Origin: Ulva prolifera
Lineage: Eukaryota; Chlorophyta; Ulvophyceae; Ulvales; Ulvaceae
Direction of reading: 5' to 3'
Length of the DNA: 64,000 bases
NCBI GenBank assembly: GCA_023078555.1
Contig: CM041203.1
Coordinates: 887,481-951,480, forward strand
In this document: positions 33,492 to 44,813 of the stretch, piece after piece
Layout: the number at the start of each line of letters is the position of its first letter
How positions within the stretch are numbered: position 1 is the first letter of the stretch
Notes under the pieces: generated by a model
Databases searched by the model: none
Seen by the model: the letters and a program-made list of their open reading frames with translations, nothing else
Told to the model about the DNA's origin: nothing
Made by a program: the position numbers and the translations under genes

Positions 33492-34135
33492 AAAAAAAGG
33501 GGCGGCACCAACAGAAACAGCGAGCAGCTCACGAACAGAACCATCAACTCATGAGCAGCGCGACAGACTGCAGCGCGACACACCCGAGTCACAGCGTGCG
33601 CTGCAGCACACACGCCCGCCCACCCACAGCACACATGCCCGCCCAGCACCGGCACCAAGGGCAGCACTCCTGTAGCCCTCAGCAGGAGTATAACTCGATG
33701 CCCCCAGGTCGATGCACACCGACACCAACACCCCCATGGTGTGGTTGTTCGTGTTGGTGTGCGCATCTTCCCAAAGAGGCCCTGTGCAGACTGTGTGGCA
33801 ATCAGCCGACAGCGTCACTTTATCCATCAGTCCCAAAGATGCTTGGGTCGCCTGACCGGAAGGCGACCCCAACCGGCGCCAACCCATGCACTGCGATGCG
33901 TAGTCACCTGTGCACCCTGCTGGTAAGCTGACCTGTTCAGCTGACTTCAGCCTCATCTCGGGCTCCAGCGATCACCATTGCATGTGACGGGGTTTGCTGC
34001 AGTGGTCTGCGAAAGTTTTCCTACGTGCGTTCGTAAGCACTCTGCCGTGGCGCGCATATGTTTGCACCACGTAGAAGGTCGCAGCTTCTTCATGGATAGC
34101 TCACGTGGCAAGTCCTCGGCTAAGGTGTTTGACGC

Positions 34136-35340
34136 ATGATGATGAACGCAGCTGAGGACAGGCCTCTGCGTAAACTCCCATCATATGCTAGAGAAACGGC
34201 AGCCAGTGCAAGGAAGTGCAGTCCGTCCCCGAAACGCAAAGCTCGAGCGAATCATCCTCTGTGGAGAATCGCATCCACTAAATCAGCATGGGTGTGGAGC
34301 TGCTTTGCGTCAGATAGAACGTAAGCGATGGCCTTATGGTCGTGCGATGCTGTGGCAGAATGTCAGTGCAGCAAAAAACAGCTCTCCCGTGAACCTGCAG
34401 CACCAGCCACGTGGAGACCCCACCGCTCACGCACATCCTGGCTCTGAGTTCTCTCGGCAGCTCCATAAGAATGTGTCCAAAAGCAGCAGGGCAAAATCTC
34501 GGGAGGTGCTACGTGTCTCTTCTCAGAAGTGGAGCAACGCCACCAACAGCTGCCGCGAACCCATCAGCTGGAAATCTTTGAATACATCAGGTGAACTTAT
34601 GCAAGTCAGGTCTGTGGCGTCCCTGGAAGACTTCAGTCTCCCATTGCCACCAAAGGTACATCGAAGCCAACATCAATGACTTCAACTAACACACTATAAT
34701 AGTTGCATCTATGGGCTTCCTGCAACTGAATATCTCATGTTACAGGCCAGGTCATTCAGTAACGCCTCTCCAGCAAGTCTGAGTCCTGATTATGACAGCA
34801 CGGTATTTGGTCCTGCTAACTGTATTCCGGCTCGGCCAAGGTCTGCTGGTGACAGCTTTTTACACTTGACTTGGTCGCAGAGCTATATGCGAGGCAGCGA
34901 TGTTGCACACAGCTCGTCGTTGCATATCCCAGAGCCCATGCTGAATTCGGGGAAAGTTGTGGGTGGCATCCAGTCATCTGATGTTTCAGGAGAAGCAATG
35001 CGCAGCAGCTCAGTGGATGGAAGAAGTCAGCAGATGGCATGCCTCCTCCATCAGCCAAAAAGGCGACCACGGGAAAGCTGGTGCTGTGCTGGTTCACCAA
35101 CGCCTCACAGGGACCTATGATTACGATCGTTGCTTCCAGGATCATCTGCCTGGACCAAGGGCGCCGTCAGATCTTGCTCCAAGTCCTGGGTCACAGATAC
35201 CAGATGTCCACGATGGCCAGTGTGAGTACCCAAGGTCTCCTGGCTTGTCTGATTGGTGCATGGCTCCTGAGCAGACCTTGCATGGTGGGGTGCGCACCAG
35301 TCATCAATTCGGTGCCCGTCATGAAATCACAGCTGTTTGA
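34136..35340 (+). CDS. unknown Ser-rich basic protein, four exons
   Basis: Exons are 34136-34320, 34367-34655, 34746-35025 and 35111-35340, in phase, giving 327 residues. The N-terminus is basic (KCSPSPKRKARANH, a possible nuclear signal). The middle is rich in Ser, Asn, Lys and Arg (SKSSRAKSREVLRVSSQKW). The last exon is richer in Pro, Asp and His (DHLPGPRAPSDLAPSPGS). Intron 1 is 46 nt. An alternative first exon starting at ATG 34185 in another frame also fits with a different acceptor; it would read CGESHPLNQHGCGAALRQIE. The sequence looks largely disordered. The family is not recognised. Confidence 0.5.
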
Positions 35341-35554
35341 TAGCATCATATGTTGTGTCAATAAGAAATCCTGATCAGGTGTTGCTTCTGCTCTCTGGTT
35401 CTGTCAACGGTGCATTGCTCGTGCTCTCATTTACAAGGCGCACCTTTCACAGCCACCGGAAACGGCTTCACTGTGGATCACTCGCAGAACGTGCGACAGG
35501 TGACATTGAGTGTGACCTGTGCTTTGTCATTCTTACCGCTCTGTGGCATGATGG

Positions 35555-36126
35555 TCAACCAGCTATGCATTCACGTACTTGAGCATTTGTCATGTTGTTT
35601 GCCAATGCCTGCCTGCCCGCTTCACCAATATGGTGGCCAGTCAAAGTGATGCGCACCTTGGCATGCAAGCTGGCGGAGGTCAATCGCTCCAGCCGATCTA
35701 GATCAGATTGGCTTGTGCACTCTGGGTCCCTTCTGCAGGCTGCAGCCTCCAACAAAGCACCAGCTGTATTGCCCTCCACCACCTGCGAGTGCTCGGCATC
35801 ACAGAGCAGCATGGAAGCGGGTACCAGAGCTGAAGCATCAGCGCTATGCCAGGTCCCAGAAACAACGTCACAGGTGTGCTCTTGCATGGTGACCCGGTGC
35901 AGAGATCGCATACATTCATACTCTGCTGCTGCCGCTTCTTGTGTGTCAGTTTCATAGCTGCATCCTCAGTCCAGCTTGCAACGGCCGAAGCTTTTGTTGT
36001 TGATGTGACAACCTCACGCATGTGTCTCGCCAGGGCGCGTAGATGGTCACAGAGCAGGCCAAAATGTAACTGCTTCCTGGAAGGTTCTACCGTGCTCTGA
36101 AGGTTTAGCCGCTGTAGTTTTGTCAT
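35555..36126 (-). CDS. unknown helical protein, two exons
   Basis: Exons are 36126-35914 and 35878-35555, phase 0, giving 178 residues. Exon 1 reads MTKLQRLNLQSTVEPSRKQL, then HFGLLCDHLRALARHMREVV, and is strongly helical. Exon 2 includes AGALLEAAACRRDPE and SDLDRLERLTSASLHAKVRI. Composition and length suit a small subunit of a larger complex, but I recognise no family. The start is only 72 bp from the start of the plus-strand gene at 36199, so the two share a promoter region. Confidence 0.5.
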
Positions 36127-36168
36127 GTCATGGGGCTTGACATACTGCATTGTCATGGGGCTTGACAT
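36126..36168. promoter_or_regulatory. duplicated 18-bp element in a divergent promoter
   Basis: TGTCATGGGGCTTGACAT occurs at 36126-36143 and again at 36151-36168, 25 bp apart, in the gap between two head-to-head start codons (36126 minus, 36199 plus). The element itself has partial dyad symmetry (TGTCA...TTGACA), as expected for a dimeric regulator site. Regulatory function is an inference. Confidence 0.45.
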
Positions 36169-36198
36169 GCTGGACCTTGCCCTGCAACCAACGTTGCC

Positions 36199-36823
36199 AT
36201 GCAGAGGGATTGCGATGGGGGGGTCACAAGCCAGGAAGGCCAATCTGTTAAGCCCACGTCGGAACCAAGTGTCCCAGGCACAGATTCGGGGGCACCTGTG
36301 GAGTCTCTGCAGCATCCAGTGCCTACTGTGGGTGAAGCCTCTCAGGCCACAGGCGCAGCACCTTATGACCCTGTGCATGTGCTCAGCACGCATCGCATAC
36401 AGAGCCTTGAAAAGCATGTGGATATGCTGTCCAACCTGGAGCTAGCTGAGGCAGCCACGGGACAAGCACCAGGGCTCCGGCTTGTGTGTTGCACCGCCGT
36501 GGACACGACTGTCGGAAAGACTTTGGAAGCTGCCTTGGGAAGCTTGGACATTTCTGGGAGACCACAGCCTTCATCAATTCCAAGGCTCCAGGCTGTTTCA
36601 GAGGAGTCTGCACCTGAGGTCCCGGTGTTCAAGGTGCTCCCTGGATCTTGGATCAACCTCGCCTCCTGGTCTTCTTAAGTGGCCTGAGTGCAGTGGCTAT
36701 GAGAGCAGTGATATAGGCGGTCTTGCGCAGGGCTACAAGATCAGCAACAGTGGCAGATTCTCGATTGAACGTGTCAGCACAGGCGAAAGCAGTTGTGGTG
36801 CAGGCATGTCATTCCACGCATGA
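36199..36823 (+). CDS. unknown protein, two exons
   Basis: Exons are 36199-36633 and 36689-36823, phase 0, giving 189 residues. Exon 1 is Ser/Pro-rich and then helical (HRIQSLEKHVDMLSNLELAE, a possible short coiled coil). Exon 2 reads SGYESSDIGGLAQGYKISNS and ends SFHA. A stop at 36676 would end an unspliced form instead. The gene could also continue into the frame starting at 36830. Not recognised. Confidence 0.45.
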
Positions 36824-36829
36824 AATGGC

Positions 36830-37386
36830 ATGAGCCTAACACATCCAACTGCCACTTGTTCCAAATCATCTCGAAGTGTTCTGCACACACTCTTAATGCA
36901 TGCAGTCAGTTCGAGTGATGAAGCTTGTGGTGCTTTGGCTGGTGCAGATGCCGGAGTTCCTTCCAACTCTATAAAAATGGTGTCCATTTTCGGCCGCTCA
37001 TCCCACTTTCGTGCCCCCCCAACATCGACGACAACATTGGAAGATGAACAAATGGTGGCAGACGTCCAACTGCATCTGGGAGGGCCTGCGAAGGCAGCGA
37101 TTCCCATGCACATTGGCCCAGATTCAGTGCATATGCATGGCGCACGCACCAGTGCTACTCCAGAAGTGCATGACCAGAAACTTCTACATGCTCAGCAGGC
37201 AGGTAAAGCCGCTTCAAAGCGAACAGGTGGGTCTGCATGACTGAGTGATATTCAGCTTGGCTGCACGACAGCACTGACATCTGCTTTCCCATTGCAGGTC
37301 TTTGGAAGCGGGCAGGCAAACTTGGAGCCTGCAGCTGCATCTCAGGAGTGGCCAGCACAAGAAAACGAAAATCGAAGCGTGTGTGA
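36830..37386 (+). CDS. weak candidate gene, two exons
   Basis: Exons are 36830-37202 (ending at a strong donor, CAG/GTAAAG) and 37298-37386, in phase, giving 153 residues ending in the basic tail TRKRKSKRV. The exon 1 middle reads EDEQMVADVQLHLGGPAKAA. A minus-strand frame at 36733-37149 overlaps and looks equally protein-like (CIKSVCRTLRDDLEQVAVGC), so strand is not settled. It may be the 3' part of the gene that starts at 36199. Confidence 0.35.
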
Positions 37387-38127
37387 AGAAGCTTGATGGC
37401 AGGCACTGCGCAGGAACTCGCACCAGGCAGGCAGAGCGGAAGATCCTAAATGGGAGTGTTCCTGCACACCTTTCACTGTGAAGTTGTTGGGAATTTGGAC
37501 CTCGTAACGCCGCAAGAAGTGTCTCCGAATGATACATGCAAAAATTTGGATGAATGTTGCTCCATGGAGTTAGTACTAAACGCCCATGCGCACAACATCG
37601 TCCATGGACATTGAGTCTAGAATGAAGCAGCTTCGCCAGATGCCAGCACTGGGGGCAGGCAGATGCCTGGTGATACGGAATGGACACGACAATGCACCAT
37701 GGCGGTGTACCTACAGCCACCTTACAGAGCACTCTGATCAGCAAACTGCTACTTGTGCTCTGAAGCTCACGTTGATGACCCAGCAGAATGTTGACGTGGC
37801 AGGGACGAACAATGTGTAACATCATAATGAGGATCTGCATGATCTATGCCAGGCATTCAGGTCTCTGCACTTCGACAGAATGGATGTCACATCGACACAG
37901 CTGTCAGCCGGTCACATTGGGGCCACTACCCACTGATCAATTACATAGAGCATGCTGATGTGATCACGGAGTGTGTTTCTGGAGAGCTTGGATAGGAGCT
38001 ACCTTGATCTGCTGATGTAGTGTCACTCATCCGACTGGAGGCAGTATGGCTCTCCCTTTTGCCACAGCGATGTTTGCAAAACAAAATTAAACGGATTAAT
38101 TCATCAAAGTCACGATGTACGGTATTA
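37387..38127. other. intergenic, no gene seen
   Basis: No frame on either strand has a start, splice framework and composition that I would defend. It should hold the 3' UTR of the minus-strand p25-alpha gene. Confidence 0.4.
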
Positions 38128-40663
38128 TTAGCGAGGTTGATCTCTCCTGGGCCTAGATATGGCGGCACCGACCTGCCTATGGATCTGTCGATGACTCCAC
38201 CCTGTTTCTGCCGTGATCCCCAGCAACGCTTGCAGAAAATGTGCATAAGGCAGCTTCCTTCCCGAACAAGCTCTTGCAAGATATATCATGTCTGCTGAGG
38301 TCCTGCTCATTGGGCCTGTGGGCTCAATGAGGGCCATCTCTTCCATCAGCTTCAGCCACTGTGTATTGCTCATGGTCATCTGCTCATACTCAGAGTCTTT
38401 GAGGAGGTTGCGATGCCGCCCAAAGTTGCAGTACTTGGCAAAGACCTTTGGCATGGCCTGAGAGGTGCTCCACTCCTTTGGCACTTTCTGCGGCCCATGA
38501 CTCGCCGCAATCCTGCAGTCCCGGAGGTACCTGTGCAGGCCCCGCTCCACTCTATTGTATACTGCGAGAAAGTCCTGTAGTGACATTGACGTATCCTCTG
38601 CTTTGTGCAGGACCTTGGCCTCCAGATGAAAGGCCTCCACAACCTGCACAGTGATGTATCCATTCGGTTCAGTCAACACATTGTGTTGTTCAGATTGTCT
38701 GACGCATGCTTACTTGATGAGTGTATTCGGCTGCTGCAGGAAGTGTGACCGTCGCCAATCGCACAGGGACATGGCGTCTGTACAAGCTGTGGTACCTTTT
38801 TACTGCTGAAGCCATCAACCTTGAACGCCTTCAGTGCTTTCGCCAGGTCCTTCAGCTTGGCAGAGCCAACGCCTCTGCGGTCCGCTTTCATGAAGACCTG
38901 TGCCCCTCGCTGTGCTGCCCCCCCAGCGCTGCTGCCCTTGAACAGCCCGCCTGACTGCTTGAACGACTGGCGGGACTGCTTGCAGCATTTCAGGGATGCC
39001 TTCGCCACGGAGGAGCATGCACGGCGGGCCTTCCTCTCACGGGCAGTCACATCGCTGTTCTGGGGCAATTGCACGAGTGCAAGCTGCTCTCCATGCCCAG
39101 CGTTGCCAGCGCTCTCTGACAAATCTGGGCTGCAGGTTCTGGTGGAAGCACCAGTGGCCAGTGCATTCTCAGATGAATCGTCCGTGCCGGGAGTGGTGAC
39201 GATCAATAGGCATCGTGACTTCACCCCGCTAGCTGCTCTGAGAATCAGGGACTTGTCCTGTTGACACTTGGCTGATATGCGGAGCTCCCGTAGCGTGGCG
39301 CACTTTGCCAACAGGGCTGCAAGGCTGTCAGCTGCACAGGCATCAAACACAGCCCCCCGAACGTCGAGGCATGTGAGGCGCCTGCTTTTGGAGGCGGCCT
39401 GCATGAAGCTGCCCAAACCACCCTGCACCGACGCAGCACCTGTCAGATGGCAGGGAAGGAGATACTGCAGTATACATGTTGTGCCAGCGCGTGTGCAACC
39501 GCAGTGCAGACAGGTGTGTGGTGTAGAGTCGGAAGAGTTGACAGTGGTATCGGTGGCGCACTGACGGTCACTCAGCTGCACATTTGGGCTAATGGCGTGT
39601 GGCCACTGAGCTGCATGCATGTGTGAACGGCAGCTTACTTCCATGCTACCGACACGGAGCAGATTCAACATGGGATTGTGCGGGCGCTAGCGCACTCTTG
39701 GGAAAATGAAACCTGCTGTGCACTCGTTTCACCTGCTACTCAGGAATCATCCACGACAGCTGTGTATGAAGTAGCTACAGGGGCCGGAAAGGAAATTCAT
39801 GGAGTATCACTTACCAAAGAGTGCATACCTGAGCTGGCTCCGGGAAGTGCTGAGCAATTTCCAACGTCTTCAGCCTCCCCGAAACAAAAGCTGCTTCCCA
39901 CATCAATCCTGCCAGGCGTGCAGCGTCTCCGGTGTTATGAGACAGGTGCAAGGACGAGATCCGGGACTGGGCAGTCGCCCGGGCTAGCTTCTTGATGCCG
40001 TCGACAGAGAGCATGTTGCCTTCGACATCCAGCGCTTCCATGGACGCACAAGCGGCGATAAGTGTAGCCAGATCGCTTGCACTGGCATCTGTCAGGCAAT
40101 TATACGCTAGTGACAGCTGGCTGAGGACCGGCTGCGGCATTGTGTAGAACGACTGACAGAGCTGCCTAGCTGCTTCATCCCCGATGGAGTTGTTGGCTAG
40201 GGTGATCGTGTGGCAGTGCTTCCATCCGCAGAGCATGTTGCTCACCATGGTGCTCGTGATTTTCGAGTTGGATAGATCTGCAACCAGGGCGGCATCTCGC
40301 ACCGGGGGTACTGGACAAGCGCAGAGCACAACTGCCCCCCCCCGGCCTACGATGTGCATGCAACCGAGGGAGGATCAGACGCACCAAGGCAGAAACATTG
40401 GCGTGTGGTGATGCGGCGGTGTGTTGCAAATCAATTGCATAGACATCTCGTCTCGAGTCTGAGGTGATGCGCATGGAACCCAGGCATAAGCGACGTGCAT
40501 GAACGGGATCAGCCAGCAGGCCAGCTCGTAGGGCATCATTGATACATTGAGGTAGTCTCACACCTAATTGGAAAGCAGCGATGTCCACAAAGTTTCTGTC
40601 CGCATTTGAATCACTGCCGAACGTTTCCGACTCCGGCAACTCGTCGCGTAGACGCTTCAACAT
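38128..40663 (-). CDS. LRR, EF-hand-like and TPPP/p25-alpha protein
   Basis: Exons are 40663-40351, 40310-39829, 39422-38796 and 38643-38128, all in phase, giving 645 residues. The N-terminal half holds RNH-type leucine-rich repeats (CHTITLANNSIGDEAARQL, LSQLSLAYNCLTDASASDL, MEALDVEGNMLSVDGIKKL, then RRLTCLDVRGAV). A basic Ser/Lys linker leads to an EF-hand-like unit (FMKADRRGVGSAKLKDLAKA). The C-terminal region is a p25-alpha domain (VFAKYCNFGRH, MSNTQWLKLMEEMALIEP, MSRTSADMIYLA, LPYAHFLQALLGI). p25-alpha/TPPP proteins bundle microtubules and are conserved in ciliated organisms. The LRR plus p25-alpha combination is unusual to me. The exon 1/2 junction (a 40-nt intron) is the weakest. Likely cytoskeletal or axonemal. 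Confidence 0.82.
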
Positions 40664-42500
40664 GGTAAGAAGCGATAATAACTTGAGACGTTTAGTGGGC
40701 TTATGATACAAGTCACACTAATGCTCACAGGAAGCAGAATGCTACAAGCCAGTTTCAAACAGTTCCAAATTCGCCAAACAAGCCACAGACAAGAGGCTGC
40801 ACATGCCAGCGTACCGAATCCATCAGACTACGTCTAGAATTTCAGGATGGCTGGTTCTGTTGCGATAGCTTTTGGAGACCAAAGCGCACCTGTGGAGCAT
40901 CCCGGCCCTCAATCGCAGAGAAACACGTGGCTATGGGTGCACTGCTGCAGCGCGAAAGCGTGCACAGCAGTGCTGTGACAGCACACCTCACTGCACCACA
41001 ACAATATCTCGTGCATGCTGGACCTATATGCAGAGGAGCAACCGTCGTCATGCATTGCTCGCAACGTTCTGTTGTTGGGTACAAATTGATGTTTCAAGAT
41101 CCGGGGCAATGCATTGCAATGATTCCACGTGTGTATTGGAGCGTACGTCTGTCAGAATATGGAAACTGCTCTGCAGCTTCTGGCCGAGCTCCAGCATAAC
41201 AGAGTGGTATGGAGTTGATCCTGCAGACGACCAATCTTGAGCGATCAGCTTCTCTTTGATTGACTGGTCCCAATCCACCAAAGACAGCTGGGGGCTGTTC
41301 ACAACTCGGATTGCTGTCAACGATATCTGGTTCCTCACAAGGTCGACCTCTGATCATGATGTGGGCAGACGCTGGTCCACCGCCTGACTAGGCAAGGGCA
41401 ATCTCTTTGCACAGCCTCCATGTTGCTGCTTCCAGATATCTCGTTTGGAAGCAGGACATGGCCAGGCTGATCCCCAACAGATCAACGCCGAGCAATTACA
41501 CATCCAGAGGGTGTTCAGGCTTCATGTGTCTTGTTGAGGCCAAAAATCTGGATGAGCTGTCTAGGGGCACATGCATATGTCTAGGTGTGGCTCTTTTGAC
41601 CGTGGTGGTTGACGAGTTCAACATGTGTGGTCCCTGGACATAGTGGCTGGCATAGTGACTGGGCGTACCTCGTTGTTGTGCCTGCATAGAGTCTTTCAAC
41701 AATGCATGCATTGCACATGTTGCAATGGCGGATCGATCCGGGGGTTGTCGGGGTGTGACGGCCACTGTATAAAATTACTTCCTTCATACAGAGAATCCAG
41801 ACCCATGATGCATAGCGTTCACTCAGTGTAGGTGATCCTGCCCAGCCGACCCAACAATCACATTGGTCCACTTGAAGCTTTAAAGCTGCTTGGAGGTCAC
41901 GTGGCAGATTCGTGAGTGTGTGCTTTGGCTAATCGACCGCATGAGCAACTTCGAAATTTGACGTGACCTCCAAACAGACAGGTTGCATTCCAGGTCCACA
42001 TTATCATATGGTCCATTCCAGCCTTCTCACATCCCACCTCCAAGTTGTATGTGTACACACTCCTCCTCAACCGTAAATGCCAGAATTGCATGCTGATCAA
42101 ATCAAACTGATGTGCCTTTGCTATTCCACATGCATACTATTTTCGTCATGTCGCAGCTGCAGTCCTTTGAAAGCAGCAGCGAAACATCGTGAGCAGGCGA
42201 TGTCTATGCAGTTACAAATCATGAGGAGTCCACGCATGTACCCCCAACACCACTGGACCATTCGACGGCACTCATATCGTGCTGCATTCAATCAGCATGT
42301 ATCTATGTCTTGACTACGCTTGAATGTCCTGCCTACGCAGATTTGCATTGACAGGTTTCATTGCAGTTGACATGTTGCGTCTGTGGTATGCTGTTGCATA
42401 TATATTTCTTGCAGCTACCTTTTGAAACTTACTGAAAGAACAGACTGTCACTGACCCCAAATCTCACATGCGGGCTGTAGCGGTGTACCGCACACAAAAA
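40664..42500. other. no resolved gene; one possible minus-strand exon
   Basis: A minus-strand stretch at about 41350-41090 reads SPQLSLVDWDQSIKEKLIAQ, then YHSVMLELGQKLQSSFHILT, and looks coding. Another frame over the same bases (CEEPDIVDSNPSCEQPPAVF) is also open. No neighbours join it. A plus-strand frame at 41407-41640 contains SGFMCLVEAKNLDELS. None of these could be assembled, so a gene with several small exons may be hidden here. Confidence 0.3.
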
Positions 42501-44813
42501 TCAAAGCCACGCTGCACTGTCAATGCATGCGTTGTCAGGGAATATGGCAGATTGTCCTTGTGGGCATGTAACAGCCCCAACATCGACTGTTTCCCAGGGC
42601 TTCTCAAAACTGGAATCTTCTGAGCAGAGCATTGCTTTGACAATTCCAAAGATGCTCCACGCTTCTCCGTCGGATGTTGTTGTCTGGCACCAATTGTCTG
42701 CAAGCATTATGAGAATGACAATTCTGATGGCAAGCGCATTATGCAGTGTATGGCAGTTGCTGCATGTTAACGTATTTGCAAATATCCGTCACCCGGATGC
42801 GATGGGCATTTGTGTGCTGCTTCACAACAAAGAGACGCACTATCCGTTGCCGGTGGGCTCACAGGGACTGGTTCAGGAGTCGGTGGAACCGGCATGGGCG
42901 CAGGCTTTGGAACAGGGATGGGATTGAGGTTTGTTCCTTCTGCAGATGCAGCTGGGCCAGCAGTGCATGTGGCATAGGCGACCATGTGGACATTGAGCTT
43001 TTCGGGAAGGTACTTGGCAGATTGAAGGGCCCTAACGCACATGCCGCTTCTTGTGTTGACCATACCTGCCCCAACTTTTCCATCATCTGGCTTGAGCAGA
43101 AACCACCCTGTGAGCAGGAGAGATATCACGTTTTTGTCTCCGAATCCCCACAATACAGGAGCATCTGAAGCAACAACCGTATGCAGTGCACCAGCTACCC
43201 ACCAGACTCTTCATCAGAATCTATCAATGTCACGCCGCTCAAGTTCGGTTCACCCTTGTTTATGAGCAGCCCCCCCCACTCTGGCCGAACGTTGAGTTCT
43301 ATTTCAAAGTCATCACATGGGACAGCAGCTCTATTCTCAATGTCGATGCCCCCACAACCACCGCCAACGAAAGCCTTCTCAAAGCTGATGCTTGCAAGCA
43401 GAGTTGTTGGTTTATCCAGATCCGTCTTCATGTTTGGCCAGACTGGCACTGGATATGTAACTTCTTGCACAAAGGGCTCGTCCATCGGCGGACAATTTCC
43501 CTCCCAAATTTGAAAATCGTCAAAGTCAATTGTCTGCAAGTGCAAAATGTGCATAAAAGCGGAGAGTGGTCACTCGCTGCAAAGGAATCATCAAAGGATG
43601 GACAGCACACTTCATCTTTCTTGGCCCGGAACGATGGGCTGGACCCACCAAAGAATACCGAGAAGTAGAGCGTGTCAATGGATACATTGTTGTAGCGGCG
43701 CCAGCTCATGTCTTGCCTGTCCACTACAAGCAGTGGTGCCATGCCAGGAGCTTCCAGCCAAGTCTGTAGCACGCCATCTTTTTCAAATTGCTCTGGCGCA
43801 TCAGGTGCACCTGCATGCGGACATCAGTATCGGTAATCTGCAATGTTGGCGGGTAGTCCGTCTGTGTGTGACACAGCTGAGCAGTCTGACCTGCAGAGTT
43901 CATCTTCACATGGCTCCATATTGTGTACCACTCATCAGGCTTTGGTTGGAAAAAGTCTTTAGGAATCACTGGCTCGCGATTGGTACTGTACTCACGGGCG
44001 AATAGTTCATTGGAATACTCAAAGTCATCTCCACACCAATGCTGTTTGAACATGTGATACACATAAGCCACCAATTTTCCTCCTTCACAGTTGATTGAGT
44101 TGTCTTCATGCTCCGGAGGCCAGACACAGGGCCGCCACATCTGTCGAGAGCTCCAACCATCCAGTCCGGTGACCTCTTTGCAACCAGTCAGGCAGCGCCC
44201 TCCACAGAGACCCGGCAGCTTTCCGCCTCGCACCCAATCAAAGTTCGGCCCAAATCGCATCCTGTAGAAGGCCACAAACAATGCGTGATCTTGAGTTGTG
44301 CACACACAAACAAGCAGTGTCCAACAGCACGGCTGACGTCATGCGATGAAAGCCGCACTTAAACTTGAGGGTTGCAGAGTCTATGGGCAGAAGCAAATGA
44401 CTCTTTGCTTGCATAGCACACATCGAAGTGACACATCCTTCTGGCAGTTTCACTTCCAAATATCTTGAGTCACCATTAGAGACTGCCACAGCACGATCAT
44501 TGACGTTTCCACGGGTACTTTGGTCACCATGAAACCCGTCGAGGTAAGAGTACGGAGCCCAGTCTTGATATGCCAAAGTCTCCACATATGGAACCCTCTC
44601 TCCATAGCGCGTTGCCCTGGACGATTGTTACACGATACATGAAACGCGACGTCTCAAATCAGAATGGCGCACACCACCACATCACCATGCCTTTGCGCAC
44701 CCTTCAAAAGTTACAGCCTTGATCAACTTGCCACATGTTTGCTCGGATCGCACAATTAGGGCAGATTGACAGCTGAACAACAACGTCGAATACAGCCCCA
44801 ATCGACTAAACAT
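42501..44813 (-). CDS. secreted PL14-like polysaccharide lyase
   Basis: Exons are 44813-44701, 44595-44359, 44261-43811, 43763-43611, 43533-43203, 43164-42841 and 42697-42501, all in phase, giving 601 residues. A signal peptide is likely (MFSRLGLYSTLLFSCQSALI). The catalytic region has the marks of polysaccharide lyase family 14: LKFKMRFGPNFDWVRGGKLP, GLCGG, GWSSRQMWRP, KLVAYVYHMF, DTLYFSVFFGGSSPSF and FDDFQIWEG. PL14 enzymes cut uronic-acid polymers such as glucuronan and alginate. After the lyase domain come a second region, a Pro/Val spacer (PVPKPAPMPVPPTPEPVPV) of the kind found in algal wall proteins, and a Cys-containing C-terminal module (NWCQTTTSDGEAWSIFGIVK). The role is probably cell-wall remodelling at the surface. 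Confidence 0.85.

Noticed and set aside
35698-36417. A 239-codon minus-strand frame
   Set aside because: Only its middle (exon 1 of the gene at 35555-36126) looks coding. The rest is antisense to the plus-strand gene at 36199 or continues into an intron.
42501-44813. Viral origin of the PL14-like lyase
   Set aside because: Chlorella viruses carry PL14 genes, but this one has seven exons, a signal peptide and an algal-type Pro spacer, with host genes on both sides. No virus-like neighbours were seen.
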